Shown here: positions 25,892 to 34,154 of the stretch, one piece after another | Layout: every line of letters starts with the position of its first letter | Numbering within the stretch: position 1 is the first letter of the stretch | From: WVZH01 sp034430425 | GTDB lineage: Bacteria > Chloroflexota > Anaerolineae > Anaerolineales > E44-bin32 | Assembly: GCA_034430425.1 (NCBI GenBank) | Contig: DAOUEK010000017.1 | Span: 17,151 to 81,150 of the forward strand | Direction of reading: 5' to 3' | DNA length: 64,000 nt | The notes under the pieces: generated by a model | The model's input: the letters and a program-made list of their open reading frames with translations, nothing else | What the model was told of the DNA's origin: nothing | Database searches by the model: none | Made by a program: the position numbers and the translations under genes

Positions 25892-26862
25892 CACAACACC
25901 TCTTTCACAGCGTCTACGATGTCGGTTACCTGGGGTAAGGCCATCTGTTCCAATTCGCGGTTGTAGGGCAGAGGCACTTCTTTCTGGGCGACGCGCTTGA
26001 TCGGCGCATCGGCGTAATCGAAGGCTTCTTCATAGAGCCGTGAAGCTACCTCGGCGCCGATCCCAAAGGATCCCCATCCCTCCTCGACGATGACACAGCG
26101 ATTGGTCCGTTTGAAAGACTCCACCACCGGCCCCATATCGAGAGGTCGCAGCGAGCGTAAATCGACGACTTCAGCATTAACATTATCTTTTGCAAGAATA
26201 TCCGCAGCTTGCAAGGATAATTGTAAACCTTTGGAATACGAGACCAGCGTCACATCGTCTCCCTCGCGCTGGACTTTGGAGACCCCGATAGGCTCGAGAT
26301 ATTCTTCTTCGGGCACTTCACCGCGCGCCTGGTAAAGGGTAGCGTGCTCGATATACATCACAGGGTCGTCGCTGCGGATAGCGGATTTTAGCAATCCTTT
26401 TGCGTCTCGCGGGGTACCCGGCGCGACGACTTTGAGGCCCGGAAAGTGTGCGAAGACGACGTCCGGAGTCTGGCTGTGGGTTGCGCCCAGTTGGCGCCCT
26501 CCGCCGCTGACGGTGCGAATGACGATGGGAACGGTGAATTGGCCGCCGAACATGCTGTGCAGCTTGGCGCTGTGATTGACGATTTGATCCATGGCGAGCA
26601 GGGCAAAGTTGATCGTCATGATCTCGGCGACCGGCCGCAATCCGGCCATCGCGGCACCGTTGGCAGCGCCGATGATAACGCCTTCAGCGATGGGGGTGTC
26701 CCGTACACGATCGGCGCCGAAGTGATCGTAAAAACCACGTGTCACGGCGTATGTTCCACCCCATACACCCACTTCTTCCCCCATGATGAAAACGCGTTCA
26801 TCGCGCTCCATCTCTTCCCACAGCGCTTGTGATATGGCTTCGCGCATCGTCATCTCGGCCAT
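25891..26862 (-). CDS. pdhB: pyruvate dehydrogenase E1 beta subunit
   Basis: The 323-residue protein starts at the ATG 26862 with GAAGAGG upstream, three bases after the pdhA stop. It shows the transketolase pyrimidine-binding region with GEEVGVWGGTYAVTRGF and TPIAEGVIIGAANGAAMAG, and the C-terminal domain with VDLRSLRPLD. It binds the aminopyrimidine end of TPP together with E1 alpha, decarboxylating pyruvate (or possibly another 2-oxo acid) and acylating the E2 lipoyl group. Confidence 0.92.
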   Translation of the reverse strand: MAEMTMREAISQALWEEMERDERVFIMGEEVGVWGGTYAVTRGFYDHFGADRVRDTPIAEGVIIGAANGAAMAGLRPVAEIMTINFALLAMDQIVNHSAKLHSMFGGQFTVPIVIRTVSGGGRQLGATHSQTPDVVFAHFPGLKVVAPGTPRDAKGLLKSAIRSDDPVMYIEHATLYQARGEVPEEEYLEPIGVSKVQREGDDVTLVSYSKGLQLSLQAADILAKDNVNAEVVDLRSLRPLDMGPVVESFKRTNRCVIVEEGWGSFGIGAEVASRLYEEAFDYADAPIKRVAQKEVPLPYNRELEQMALPQVTDIVDAVKEVL

Positions 26863-26865
26863 GGC

Positions 26866-27825
26866 TTATACCTCTTCCACGTAAATGTCTTCGTAAAGCG
26901 CTTCCGGTGGTGGGTCTGCGCTTGATTCGGCGAATTGCACAGCTTCCTGGAGTTCATCGTTCACTTTTTCTTCTTCGGCATCGAGTACTTTGGCAGTGGC
27001 AATTTTCTTCTTGATCAAATAACGTCGATAGATGCCGATCGGGTCATCTTCCGACCATTTACGGACTTCTTCGCTTTCCCGGTATCGCTCTGGGTCTCCC
27101 ATCGAGTGGCCTCGAAAACGATAGGTTATAACTTCAAGGAGAAAAGGACCTCCCTGACGCACGTACTCCAATGCTTCCTGTGCGGCTTGGCGTACCTGGA
27201 TGACATCCATGCCGTCTGCGCGTGCATTGGGCATGTTGTAACCCTCCGCTTTCTGTCGAATTTCACTGACTGCAGAGGCGCGGTCGACGGCGGTTCCCAT
27301 GCCGTACTGGTTGTTCTCACATACCCATAGAACCGGCAATTGCCAGACTTTGGAGAGATTCAATGCTTCATGAAAGTAGCCGATATTGGTGGCGCCATCT
27401 CCGAAGAGACATATCGTCGCAGCGTCCGAACCACGCTGCTTATCGGCCAATGCCATCCCGGCCGCCAGCGGCAGATGTGCACCGACGATGGCATGTCCGC
27501 CCCAGAAATTCAGGTTAACGTCTGCGAGATGCATCGAACCGCCTTTGCCCTTCGAGCAGCCCGTGACCTTCCCCAGCAGCTCGGCCATCACGATTTTCGG
27601 TTGCATGCCGCAGGCGATTGCAATGCCATGATCGCGGTAAGCTGTGATGACACGATCTTGCGGTTTTCTGGCGGAGACAATGCCGCTTCCCACCGCTTCC
27701 TGGCCGATATAGAGGTGCAGGAAGCCGCCTATCTTTCCTTGCTGATAGAGTTCGGCGGATTTCTCTTCGAGACGTCGTATCATGACCATCTCGTGATAGA
27801 GATGCAGATGCGCTTTCTTATCCAT
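26866..27825 (-). CDS. pdhA: pyruvate dehydrogenase E1 alpha subunit
   Basis: The 319-residue protein contains the TPP-binding motif GDGATNIGYFHEALN...ENNQYGMGT and the conserved YRDHG and GGSMH segments; RFRGHSMGDPERYR matches the phosphorylation-loop region of E1 alpha. It is the first gene of pdhA-pdhB-pdhC-HAD. Acetoin or branched-chain substrates cannot be ruled out from sequence, but pyruvate is most likely. No E3 (lipoamide dehydrogenase) gene is in the window. Confidence 0.92.
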   Translation of the reverse strand: MDKKAHLHLYHEMVMIRRLEEKSAELYQQGKIGGFLHLYIGQEAVGSGIVSARKPQDRVITAYRDHGIAIACGMQPKIVMAELLGKVTGCSKGKGGSMHLADVNLNFWGGHAIVGAHLPLAAGMALADKQRGSDAATICLFGDGATNIGYFHEALNLSKVWQLPVLWVCENNQYGMGTAVDRASAVSEIRQKAEGYNMPNARADGMDVIQVRQAAQEALEYVRQGGPFLLEVITYRFRGHSMGDPERYRESEEVRKWSEDDPIGIYRRYLIKKKIATAKVLDAEEEKVNDELQEAVQFAESSADPPPEALYEDIYVEEV

Positions 27826-27917
27826 GATTTCTCCGAGACTTGTGAGCCAAACGATCTCCTCGTTGTTTTCTATAATACTACAAGGTCGTTTACCTGCTTA
27901 CAGCAACCTACATAAGA

Positions 27918-27935
27918 GCCCCGGAGTGCCGGGGC
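27918..27935 (-). other. short GC hairpin in the pdhA leader
   Basis: A perfect stem GCCCCGG/CCGGGGC with a 4-base loop lies about 90 bases before pdhA and just downstream of the candidate promoter. No T-run follows on the minus strand, so it may be a 5'-end stabiliser or a weak terminator for the upstream lipoprotein gene. Confidence 0.45.
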
Positions 27936-27941
27936 AAATAA

Positions 27942-27950
27942 ATTATACCA
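27942..27950 (-). promoter_or_regulatory. extended -10 promoter for the pdh operon
   Basis: Read on the minus strand the sequence is TGGTATAAT, a perfect -10 box with the TGn extension. A -35 box is not obvious. Transcription would begin near 27935 and run into pdhA. Confidence 0.55.
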
Positions 27951-28005
27951 AGATGGTCTAAAAAGTGCTTATGGGGAAATTTCACAACAAGTTGATACTC
28001 TCGCC

Positions 28006-29340
28006 TTATGGATAAAAGCCAACAGCCTGCAAATCGAATTCACTCATAACCGTGTCGGTATTCTGGGGAAGAGGTAAAGGCAGGACGAAAATCAGTGTCT
28101 CCGCAGGCGCCAGCGTATCGCTGATGATCGACCAGCCGGCACTTACCAACTCACCAGCAGTTGTGCGCATTGTTGCCAGAACCGTAGGCTGCTCGAGTGT
28201 TCTTTCCTCAGTATTGGTGATTTTGCCGTGGAGTATAAGCGTACTTCCAACGGGTTGATAGCGGTCGATCTCGACGGACAGCGGAACAGGCGTTTCATCG
28301 AACCCACGGGCAAAATTGAGTTCGATATTGGCCTGGATTTCGACGTCTACCAGTGATACTCCCTGGCTTTCCGCGTTTACAAGGAGTCCCGGCAAGCGGG
28401 TTTCAAGAAAGGCCCTGTTTTCATCTGGATCTATCGGGATGGGAAACGTTGTGACCGTACAGGAAAGCAGTTCGCTTTCGTGATACGCGGCGATCAGCAG
28501 TCTTACCCAGCGGATGTAGCCGGCCTCGTTGTGTATTTCCCCCAGAACGAAAGGAAGACCCTGGTCGGTCAATTCAAGCGAAGGTTCTCGAGTGAAAAAG
28601 AGTTCTACTGGAGGCAGGGTAGAAATGCTTGTAGCATCGGCGTAGAATACCCATTCGCCAGCGTCGATTGATGTTTCCAGTGTCAGCAGTACAGGTGAGG
28701 TCTGCCCGGCTTCAAGGCTTGTGGGTCCTGCAGCGTACGTGGACAGATCGATGGCCGATCCGGAGTCATCCATCAACAGAATCCCGAGACTGTGCAGGTT
28801 CAGGGGCTTGTCGGAAGCATTGGTGACGGTCCCCAAGACTGCAAATTCTCCGCTTCGAGCAGTGAATGTCGCGGTCTCTTGGAACCTGACGGAAGCGCGA
28901 TCGAAGGAAGTGGGTTCGCTATGGATGATCTCCACCTCGGCTGATGCGATTCCTTCGATTGCTTCAAATTGAGCGGCGTAGGGCGAATCTTCGCCAGGGG
29001 CGATGTGTTCGAGCAGGGGGGATACTCTTTGGTGGACGAGCAGGTCTCCGTTGAAATCCAGCAGGGATACTTCCAATGAGATTTCGGCTACATTTTGATC
29101 TGAGTCATTGTGGATGATGCCCAACACGACGGTTTCCGATTGCATACTCGTCACGATCCGGGGTTGTTCGATGCGGATCTCGGTAGTGGGCGTTTGCTGT
29201 GCAGCGGATTTGATCTCATCGCCGTTGTCTGCAGGGGTTGTTTCCGCCGGAGTAGACGACGGGCTGATCCAGGGTCCTGACGTGCAGGATTGGATCGAGA
29301 ACAGGATTACGGCGAGGATTAAGAAGGAGATTCGCTTCAC
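28006..29340 (-). CDS. lipoprotein with repeated Ig-like (FxLyD-like) domains
   Basis: The 444-residue protein starts with GTG at 29340. The signal (SFLILAVILFSIQSC) is a lipoprotein type. The mature part consists of about four beta-rich repeats of roughly 95 residues with recurring phrases such as VVLGIIHNDSDQNVAEISLEV, AVLGTVTNASDKPL and FVLGEIHNEAG. These resemble FxLyD extracellular beta-sandwich domains, which have no enzymatic role. It is probably an exposed adhesion or structural lipoprotein. It lies downstream of the GIFT-like membrane protein and SppA on the same strand. Confidence 0.7.
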   Translation of the reverse strand: MKRISFLILAVILFSIQSCTSGPWISPSSTPAETTPADNGDEIKSAAQQTPTTEIRIEQPRIVTSMQSETVVLGIIHNDSDQNVAEISLEVSLLDFNGDLLVHQRVSPLLEHIAPGEDSPYAAQFEAIEGIASAEVEIIHSEPTSFDRASVRFQETATFTARSGEFAVLGTVTNASDKPLNLHSLGILLMDDSGSAIDLSTYAAGPTSLEAGQTSPVLLTLETSIDAGEWVFYADATSISTLPPVELFFTREPSLELTDQGLPFVLGEIHNEAGYIRWVRLLIAAYHESELLSCTVTTFPIPIDPDENRAFLETRLPGLLVNAESQGVSLVDVEIQANIELNFARGFDETPVPLSVEIDRYQPVGSTLILHGKITNTEERTLEQPTVLATMRTTAGELVSAGWSIISDTLAPAETLIFVLPLPLPQNTDTVMSEFDLQAVGFYP

Positions 29341-29465
29341 AAGAATAAGGATACCGCAAACGTTATTGCTTGTGGAATGGCTTGGAGACGCATTATCAAG
29401 AGCCCACTGCGGTGGAGTTCATCTGGTGCCATCCGGTTTGCAGGTAAGTATCGAAAAATGTAATC

Positions 29466-30974
29466 CTATTCTTCGGGTGTGGGGGTCGGTTCCGGCTGAT
29501 TATCTTCGGAGGATAGATCATCCAGAAGCGGCTCATTTAAGTCGAAATCGAAATCGTAGTCGAAATCGTAATCGTCGAACATGTAATTATAATCCATCGC
29601 CGATGCGGCTTTGCAAAGGCCGATGTTCTTCCAAACCAGGCAGTTATCGATTTCGTCTGTTTCCAGAATGTTGGCCAGTTCGAGAACTTCGTCCATGCTT
29701 GCTGCAAGCAGGTAGAGGAACGTACGATCATCCTCCTGGACGAGAACTACGAGACCGATCCCGTCTGAATCGATTTCCCCAAAGTGGGGAACGGACAGGC
29801 TTTCGAAGAAATCGATCGGCAGCACAAGATCATCGATGCTTTCGAGGGCCTCAAGATACTCAGACTCTGAATCGTACGGCGCCAGTACGATCACGTCCGC
29901 GTCCGCTTCAGGTTCATCCGTAAAGACGAGGTTTTGGCCGCGGGACTTAAACGCACGCTCTATGGCCGTGATTGTCTCCAGGGTTTCGGATGTGAGATCG
30001 AAGTCTTCACTTTGCAGGAGTGCAACGGATTGCCGGAAGACGAAGGGATAGTCGGTCAGGTCGATGCTTCGTTCTCCATTGAGGAGGAAACCGATCAAAT
30101 GATCGATGAAGATTTGATTGTCGGCGACCTGGTTGTAAGGGGCGGTGAGGAAAGAGAAGTCGCCGATGGCAACGACGCCACCGTCCAGGCTGCGTACGGC
30201 TACCACGAAATCGGTGCCGGCATTCGTTTGAGACGAGCGGGTTTGCTCGTCAGCGGTGATCAATGCAATCCCGCTGTTGGTTTGGATGGAACGCGCGCCG
30301 TAGAAGACCAACTCGGAGAGATCGTCTGTAAGCTCATCTTCGGAGAATTGGTGGAAGAATACATGCCGGAAGTTGCCCTCATTTTCAATCAGGTTGAAAA
30401 GGAAATCGTTGGCGTAGGAGATATCGAACGGAGCGAGAAGGCTGTCCGCCATAAGGGCTTCGGATACGTAGCTCTCTGAAAAATATCCGTAATAATAATC
30501 GAAGAGATTCCGGGTCGGATCGCTGATCACCAGCAAACGGCCGCCGCGGTCGACGAATCGTTCGATAAGGTTCACTGTCGTCGGTGAGAAGCTGGCCTGT
30601 GGCGCGATTACAACGTACGCACTTGCGTATTTCAATCGCTCATAGAGCGGCCGCTCACCTGGATCATATGTATCTTGAACGATTTCGACACGAGCTCCAC
30701 GGAGGGCGAGGTTTTCGAGGAATGGGTCAAGCTCTGCGAAATTGAATTGGTTGTTGTGGCTGTAATCGAATAGAACGACACGGCCATCAGGATCGACAGC
30801 CTCCGCAGACTGTGGCTCGGAGTTCGTTGGTGGAACCGGCATTTGGAATGATGCGTAATCGGGCGCGCTGAGGGTCGAGGGGGCTCGATACCAACCTCGA
30901 TAGAACCACAGCCCTCGTACCAATATCGGCAGAAGAAAAATTCCAGCCGCAGCGTAGATATATGTGCGCTTCAT
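29466..30974 (-). CDS. membrane protein with GIFT/DUF4350-like domain and acidic tail
   Basis: The 502-residue protein has an N-terminal membrane helix. Residues about 65-190 resemble the GIFT/DUF4350 glutamine-amidotransferase-like fold: VVLFDYSHNNQF, AYVVIAPQASFSPTTVNLIERFVDRGGRLLVISDP. The C-terminus is strikingly acidic and aromatic, with alternating Asp and Phe/Tyr (FDDYDFDYDFDFD), then Pro-Thr and Glu. Its start overlaps the SppA stop by four bases (ATGA), so the two are co-translated. The function is unknown; GIFT-like proteins often act beside transporters in membrane complexes. Confidence 0.65.
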   Translation of the reverse strand: MKRTYIYAAAGIFLLPILVRGLWFYRGWYRAPSTLSAPDYASFQMPVPPTNSEPQSAEAVDPDGRVVLFDYSHNNQFNFAELDPFLENLALRGARVEIVQDTYDPGERPLYERLKYASAYVVIAPQASFSPTTVNLIERFVDRGGRLLVISDPTRNLFDYYYGYFSESYVSEALMADSLLAPFDISYANDFLFNLIENEGNFRHVFFHQFSEDELTDDLSELVFYGARSIQTNSGIALITADEQTRSSQTNAGTDFVVAVRSLDGGVVAIGDFSFLTAPYNQVADNQIFIDHLIGFLLNGERSIDLTDYPFVFRQSVALLQSEDFDLTSETLETITAIERAFKSRGQNLVFTDEPEADADVIVLAPYDSESEYLEALESIDDLVLPIDFFESLSVPHFGEIDSDGIGLVVLVQEDDRTFLYLLAASMDEVLELANILETDEIDNCLVWKNIGLCKAASAMDYNYMFDDYDFDYDFDFDLNEPLLDDLSSEDNQPEPTPTPEE

Positions 30975-31831
30975 GGCAGCCTCCTTGCGGAAGGAGGAAC
31001 ATAGAGCAGATATATCCCTGCTTTATTGGGGAAAGGTGTAATTATACCTTCCGATGTTTCTGTGAAAAATCCGAATGAGTACAAAATATCATAATAGACT
31101 TGGTTCTGCAGTTCGACGACCTCGTAATGACCGATCCTGGCAAGTTGGGCGGTGTGCTCGAGCGCCTCGCTCAAAGAACCCAAGCCATCGATCAATCCAT
31201 ACTGCAGCGCCTCACCCGCCAACCAGGTCTTTCCGCTGAGTAAACCCTCGGCGTCGAGTTTCAAGCGTTCGCCGCGGCCAGAAATAACGGCCTGGTAAAA
31301 GCCCTGCTTGATGACATCGATTTCACGCAGCGTCGTGTCACGCGCTGCCCCGGTCATCTTATAGGGTCCGGTAGTGAAAATGTCCTCGACAATGAAGGGA
31401 TCCTCGGGGAGCGTGACGATGACGCCCACGTTGCCGATGATGGAAGATGGACCAGAATGGATCTCGTTCGCCGCAGCGGAGAGATAATAACCTCCACTGG
31501 CAGCCATGCCCTGGACGTAAACCACGACAGGTTTTTTTGCCTGCAACTGAATCAATTCCAGATAGACCGCTTCGGTGTCGACGACCGTTCCGCCTGGTGT
31601 GTTGAGCACCAAAAGCACGGCACGAATGCGGGCATTCTCCTGAGCGTATTCGATCTGCTGGATCAGCGCACTCGCAGATTGATAGTAGATGGCATCGTTT
31701 AATCGAATGATTCCGATCATGGGACGTGGGATAAGGAATGAGAAAGCGACTCCTACGAGTAATGGCAGCAGCAGGAATATAATGATAGTTCGAGACGTTT
31801 TCCGATTCTTCCCTGGCATCGTATCGCTCAT
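30971..31831 (-). CDS. sppA: signal peptide peptidase SppA (S49)
   Basis: This 286-residue short-form SppA starts at the ATG 31831 with AAGGGGAG upstream. There is one N-terminal membrane helix (about 15-34). The catalytic Ser is in VQGMAASGGYYLSAA (about S112), and the general-base Lys is probably in TTGPYKMTG (about K158), the position used by Bacillus SppA. It degrades cleaved signal peptides at the membrane. The operon with a GIFT-like membrane protein is unusual and suggests a membrane-quality role. Confidence 0.88.
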   Translation of the reverse strand: MSDTMPGKNRKTSRTIIIFLLLPLLVGVAFSFLIPRPMIGIIRLNDAIYYQSASALIQQIEYAQENARIRAVLLVLNTPGGTVVDTEAVYLELIQLQAKKPVVVYVQGMAASGGYYLSAAANEIHSGPSSIIGNVGVIVTLPEDPFIVEDIFTTGPYKMTGAARDTTLREIDVIKQGFYQAVISGRGERLKLDAEGLLSGKTWLAGEALQYGLIDGLGSLSEALEHTAQLARIGHYEVVELQNQVYYDILYSFGFFTETSEGIITPFPNKAGIYLLYVPPSARRLP

Positions 31832-31964
31832 GTCGTCTTGCTCCCCTTCTTTTGGTAGATCGATACATTGAGAAGTCGAAATACTGCCCTAATGCTATAC
31901 CATTTGTTCGATATTGGAAAGATGTTGGATTTGGGACGGACTCCGAAGATGAGATGCCGATTAT

Positions 31965-31997
31965 GGTGCCCCACGAGAAATATTTGTGTGGGGCACC
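31965..31997 (-). terminator. strong hairpin after trpB
   Basis: Perfect 10-bp stem GGTGCCCCAC (31965-31974) with its complement at 31988-31997, 13-base loop, 16 bases past the trpB stop on the minus strand. No T-run follows, so termination is inferred from position. Confidence 0.6.
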
Positions 31998-32013
31998 TGA
32001 TGGGTATACTCGG

Positions 32014-33387
32014 CTATTCTTTGAAATCTACCTCGGGAAGATCCTTCATCGCTTCTTCGATCTTAGCCATGGGGTATTCATAATCCTGGAGTTCGTTGTT
32101 GAGATAGGCCTGGTAAGCAGCCAGATCCAAAAGACCATGACCGGAGAGGTTGAACGCGATCACGCGTTTCGTGCCTTCTTCCTTGCAGCGCAGGGCTTCT
32201 TCGACGGCAACGCGAATAGCGTGGGCAGATTCAGGAGCAGGAACGATCCCCTCGGTTTGGGCGAATTGCACGGCGGTTTGAAAAGTGCAGATTTGGTCGA
32301 TGGCAACAGCTTCGATGTCGCCATGGGCGTGCAGCGCGCAGATATGGGGAGCCATACCATGGTAGCGCAGTCCACCGGCGTGGATGCCCGGCGGTATGAA
32401 GGAGTGACCGAGGGTATGCATCTTGACGATAGGCGCCATCTTGGCCGAATCGCCGTAGTCGAACGTGTAAAGGCCTTTGGTAAGCGTTGGGCAGGCTTTG
32501 GGTTCGACGGCAATGAACCGGGTATCCTTGCCGTTGTGGAATTTCTCCCGCAGGAAGGGGAATGCGAATCCGGCGTAGTTGCTTCCGCCGCCCACACAAC
32601 CGATCACCACGTCCGGGTATTCATCCGCCATTTCGAATTGTTTCAGGGATTCCAAACCGATTTCGGATTGATGCATGAGCACAGGACCGAGGACCGAGCC
32701 CAGGGAGTATTTATATTTACCTTCCGATGCGACGGCTGCCTCGACCGCCTCCGAGATGGCGATGCCCAAAGAGCCGTTGCTGTCCGGATCTTGTGCCAGG
32801 ATGGATTTACCGAATTCCGTTTTATTCGATGGGCTGGGTGTAACGTTGGCGCCATAGGTTTCTATGATGATGCGACGATAGGGTTTTTGATCGTAAGAAC
32901 AGCGAACCATGTACACTTCACAGTCTAGGTCGAACATCTTGCAGGCCAGGGAGAGAGCGGTGCCCCATTGGCCGGCGCCGGTTTCCGTTGTGAAGCCCTT
33001 CACGCCTTCCTCTTTGGCGTAGAAGGCTTGCGCGATGGCTGTGTTGAGTTTGTGCGAGCCGACGGGGCAGACGCCTTCGTACTTGTAGTAAATATGCGCC
33101 GGTGTATCCAGGACTTTCTCGAGGCGTCGGGCGCGGATGAGGGGCGTCGGTCGCCATAGTTTATAGATCTCACGCACCGGTTCCGGGATTTCGATGTAGC
33201 GATCCATGCTCACGGCTTCACCGATGAAACGCATGGGGAATAAAATGGACAGAAATTCCGGCGTGACGGGTTCTTTGGTTACCGGGTGGAGCACCGGACC
33301 GGGTGATATCGGCATGTCAGGGTTGATGTTGTACCATTCCTTCGGGATGTCGCTATCCGAAAGCACGTATTTTGTGGGTTCATCCAT
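32014..33387 (-). CDS. trpB: TrpB2-type tryptophan synthase beta chain
   Basis: This 457-residue PLP enzyme is longer than standard TrpB1 (about 400) and has the TrpB2 features: N-terminal extension (WYNINPDMP), RPTPLIRARRLE, and PLP Lys in PVGSHKLNTA (about K113). ETGAGQWGTALS and GCVGGGSNYAG bind substrate and phosphate. TrpB2 makes Trp from indole and Ser, or in some organisms acts as a Ser deaminase or phosphoserine enzyme. A Trp-specific T-box lies upstream, so here the enzyme is probably used to make tryptophan. No trpA or other trp genes are adjacent. Confidence 0.93.
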   Translation of the reverse strand: MDEPTKYVLSDSDIPKEWYNINPDMPISPGPVLHPVTKEPVTPEFLSILFPMRFIGEAVSMDRYIEIPEPVREIYKLWRPTPLIRARRLEKVLDTPAHIYYKYEGVCPVGSHKLNTAIAQAFYAKEEGVKGFTTETGAGQWGTALSLACKMFDLDCEVYMVRCSYDQKPYRRIIIETYGANVTPSPSNKTEFGKSILAQDPDSNGSLGIAISEAVEAAVASEGKYKYSLGSVLGPVLMHQSEIGLESLKQFEMADEYPDVVIGCVGGGSNYAGFAFPFLREKFHNGKDTRFIAVEPKACPTLTKGLYTFDYGDSAKMAPIVKMHTLGHSFIPPGIHAGGLRYHGMAPHICALHAHGDIEAVAIDQICTFQTAVQFAQTEGIVPAPESAHAIRVAVEEALRCKEEGTKRVIAFNLSGHGLLDLAAYQAYLNNELQDYEYPMAKIEEAMKDLPEVDFKE

Positions 33388-33495
33388 CTCTTTTTCTCCT
33401 CGGAACAGAATTGGATTGCAAAATGCTCCTAAAGACCAGGTTCATGCGCGATAGTACTCCTCCGGGTTTGGTCTCCCCTGGTATGTTGATTAATC

Positions 33496-33525
33496 AAAAA
33501 AAGCTCATCCCCGATGGGGACGAGC
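33496..33525 (-). terminator. T-box terminator
   Basis: On the minus strand GCTCGTCCCC pairs with GGGGATGAGC (one G-U pair, 3-base loop) and is followed by seven T. It is the OFF-state element of the trpB T-box. Confidence 0.92.
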
Positions 33526-33814
33526 GTTCGTTTGCCCGCGGTACCACCCCGTTTAAGCTGGTGCTAGAGAAGAGAAACCCGTCGGTGGTGCAACGGTGTC
33601 TGTGAGCCAGCCTCACTCTTGATGGACATTGTTGTGGATGTCCTCTGCCATGATAACGGTGGCAACCGGCACAGGCTACTCGGGTATCCTTTCGCCCTGC
33701 AGCTCTGAGGTCCATTCCACACTGGCCAACGGACGGGTTCTCAGCGGTCCCCGTTCTCTGTGCCGTTGTTCCGGCGTGTACTTGCCCTCTTCACAGCCTT
33801 TATTTGGATTCGTT
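33496..33814 (-). ncRNA. T-box riboswitch (specifier UGG, Trp) upstream of trpB
   Basis: On the minus strand the leader holds a stem I region with GAAGAGGGCAAGTA near its 5' side, the specifier context GAA-TGG-ACC (TGG at 33712-33714) and the conserved GAGTAG about 35 bases later. The antiterminator carries the T-box core GGGTGGTACCGCGG (about 33536-33549), followed by a terminator. The UGG codon reads tRNA-Trp. Uncharged tRNA-Trp would bind specifier and T-box bulge, favour the antiterminator and switch trpB on. T-boxes are known in Firmicutes, Chloroflexota and some other phyla. Exact 5' end is estimated from the promoter. Confidence 0.92.
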
Positions 33815-33820
33815 TGAAAA

Positions 33821-33849
33821 ATTATAGAGCCTGGAAAAGCGCTTGTCAA
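33821..33849 (-). promoter_or_regulatory. consensus promoter of the trpB T-box transcript
   Basis: A perfect TTGACA (33844-33849) and perfect TATAAT (33821-33826) on the minus strand with a 17-base spacer. This is one of the best promoters in the window, as expected for a gene controlled after initiation. Confidence 0.93.
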
Positions 33850-33914
33850 CAAGTAAGATCTAAACGGATCCGGCTAAAAGGTTTCTCGGGTTTAGTTACC
33901 TCCTTCACCTCTCA

Positions 33915-34150
33915 AATTCTTGGTGAGTCGTCGTTGCTTCCGATGGTAATATTTGCCATCGGAAAGCCAGTCTAGGCTATATACCCAGTCGATCTTTGGA
34001 TTAACGCGCATGATTTCGAGCTTTCACGGCAGTTCGCCAGTGCTGATATCCCAGATGTAAATATTGCCATCGTTGCCGTTGGCTACGATCAATCTTCCGG
34101 CTGGTGACCCGTCACAATCCATGATGGAAATCGTATCCCCCCAAGCATAC
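33915..34150 (-). pseudogene. decayed WD40-repeat gene fragment
   Basis: On the minus strand, in a frame different from the beta-helix gene just upstream, the sequence encodes SYAWGDTISIMDCDG...VANGNDGNIYIWDISTGEL and then a stop (34024-34026). Past that stop, in another frame, comes WVYSLDWLSDGK, and after one more frame change ITIGSNDDSPRI and a stop. These are parts of two WD40 blades (the GN-IYIWD and SLDW-SDG signatures), split by a stop and a frameshift. No start or ribosome site is visible. It is read as the remnant of a WD40-repeat protein gene. Confidence 0.65.
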
Positions 34151-34154
34151 GAGC

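Noticed and set aside
29525..29585. Possible short tandem DNA repeat or CRISPR-like unit
   Set aside because: The repeats are only 6-9 bases, have no spacers, and encode the Asp/Phe/Tyr tail of the 29466-30974 protein.
31852..32928. Open frame of 358 codons on the plus strand
   Set aside because: It is opposite trpB for almost its whole length, lacks recognisable motifs, and trpB is certain.
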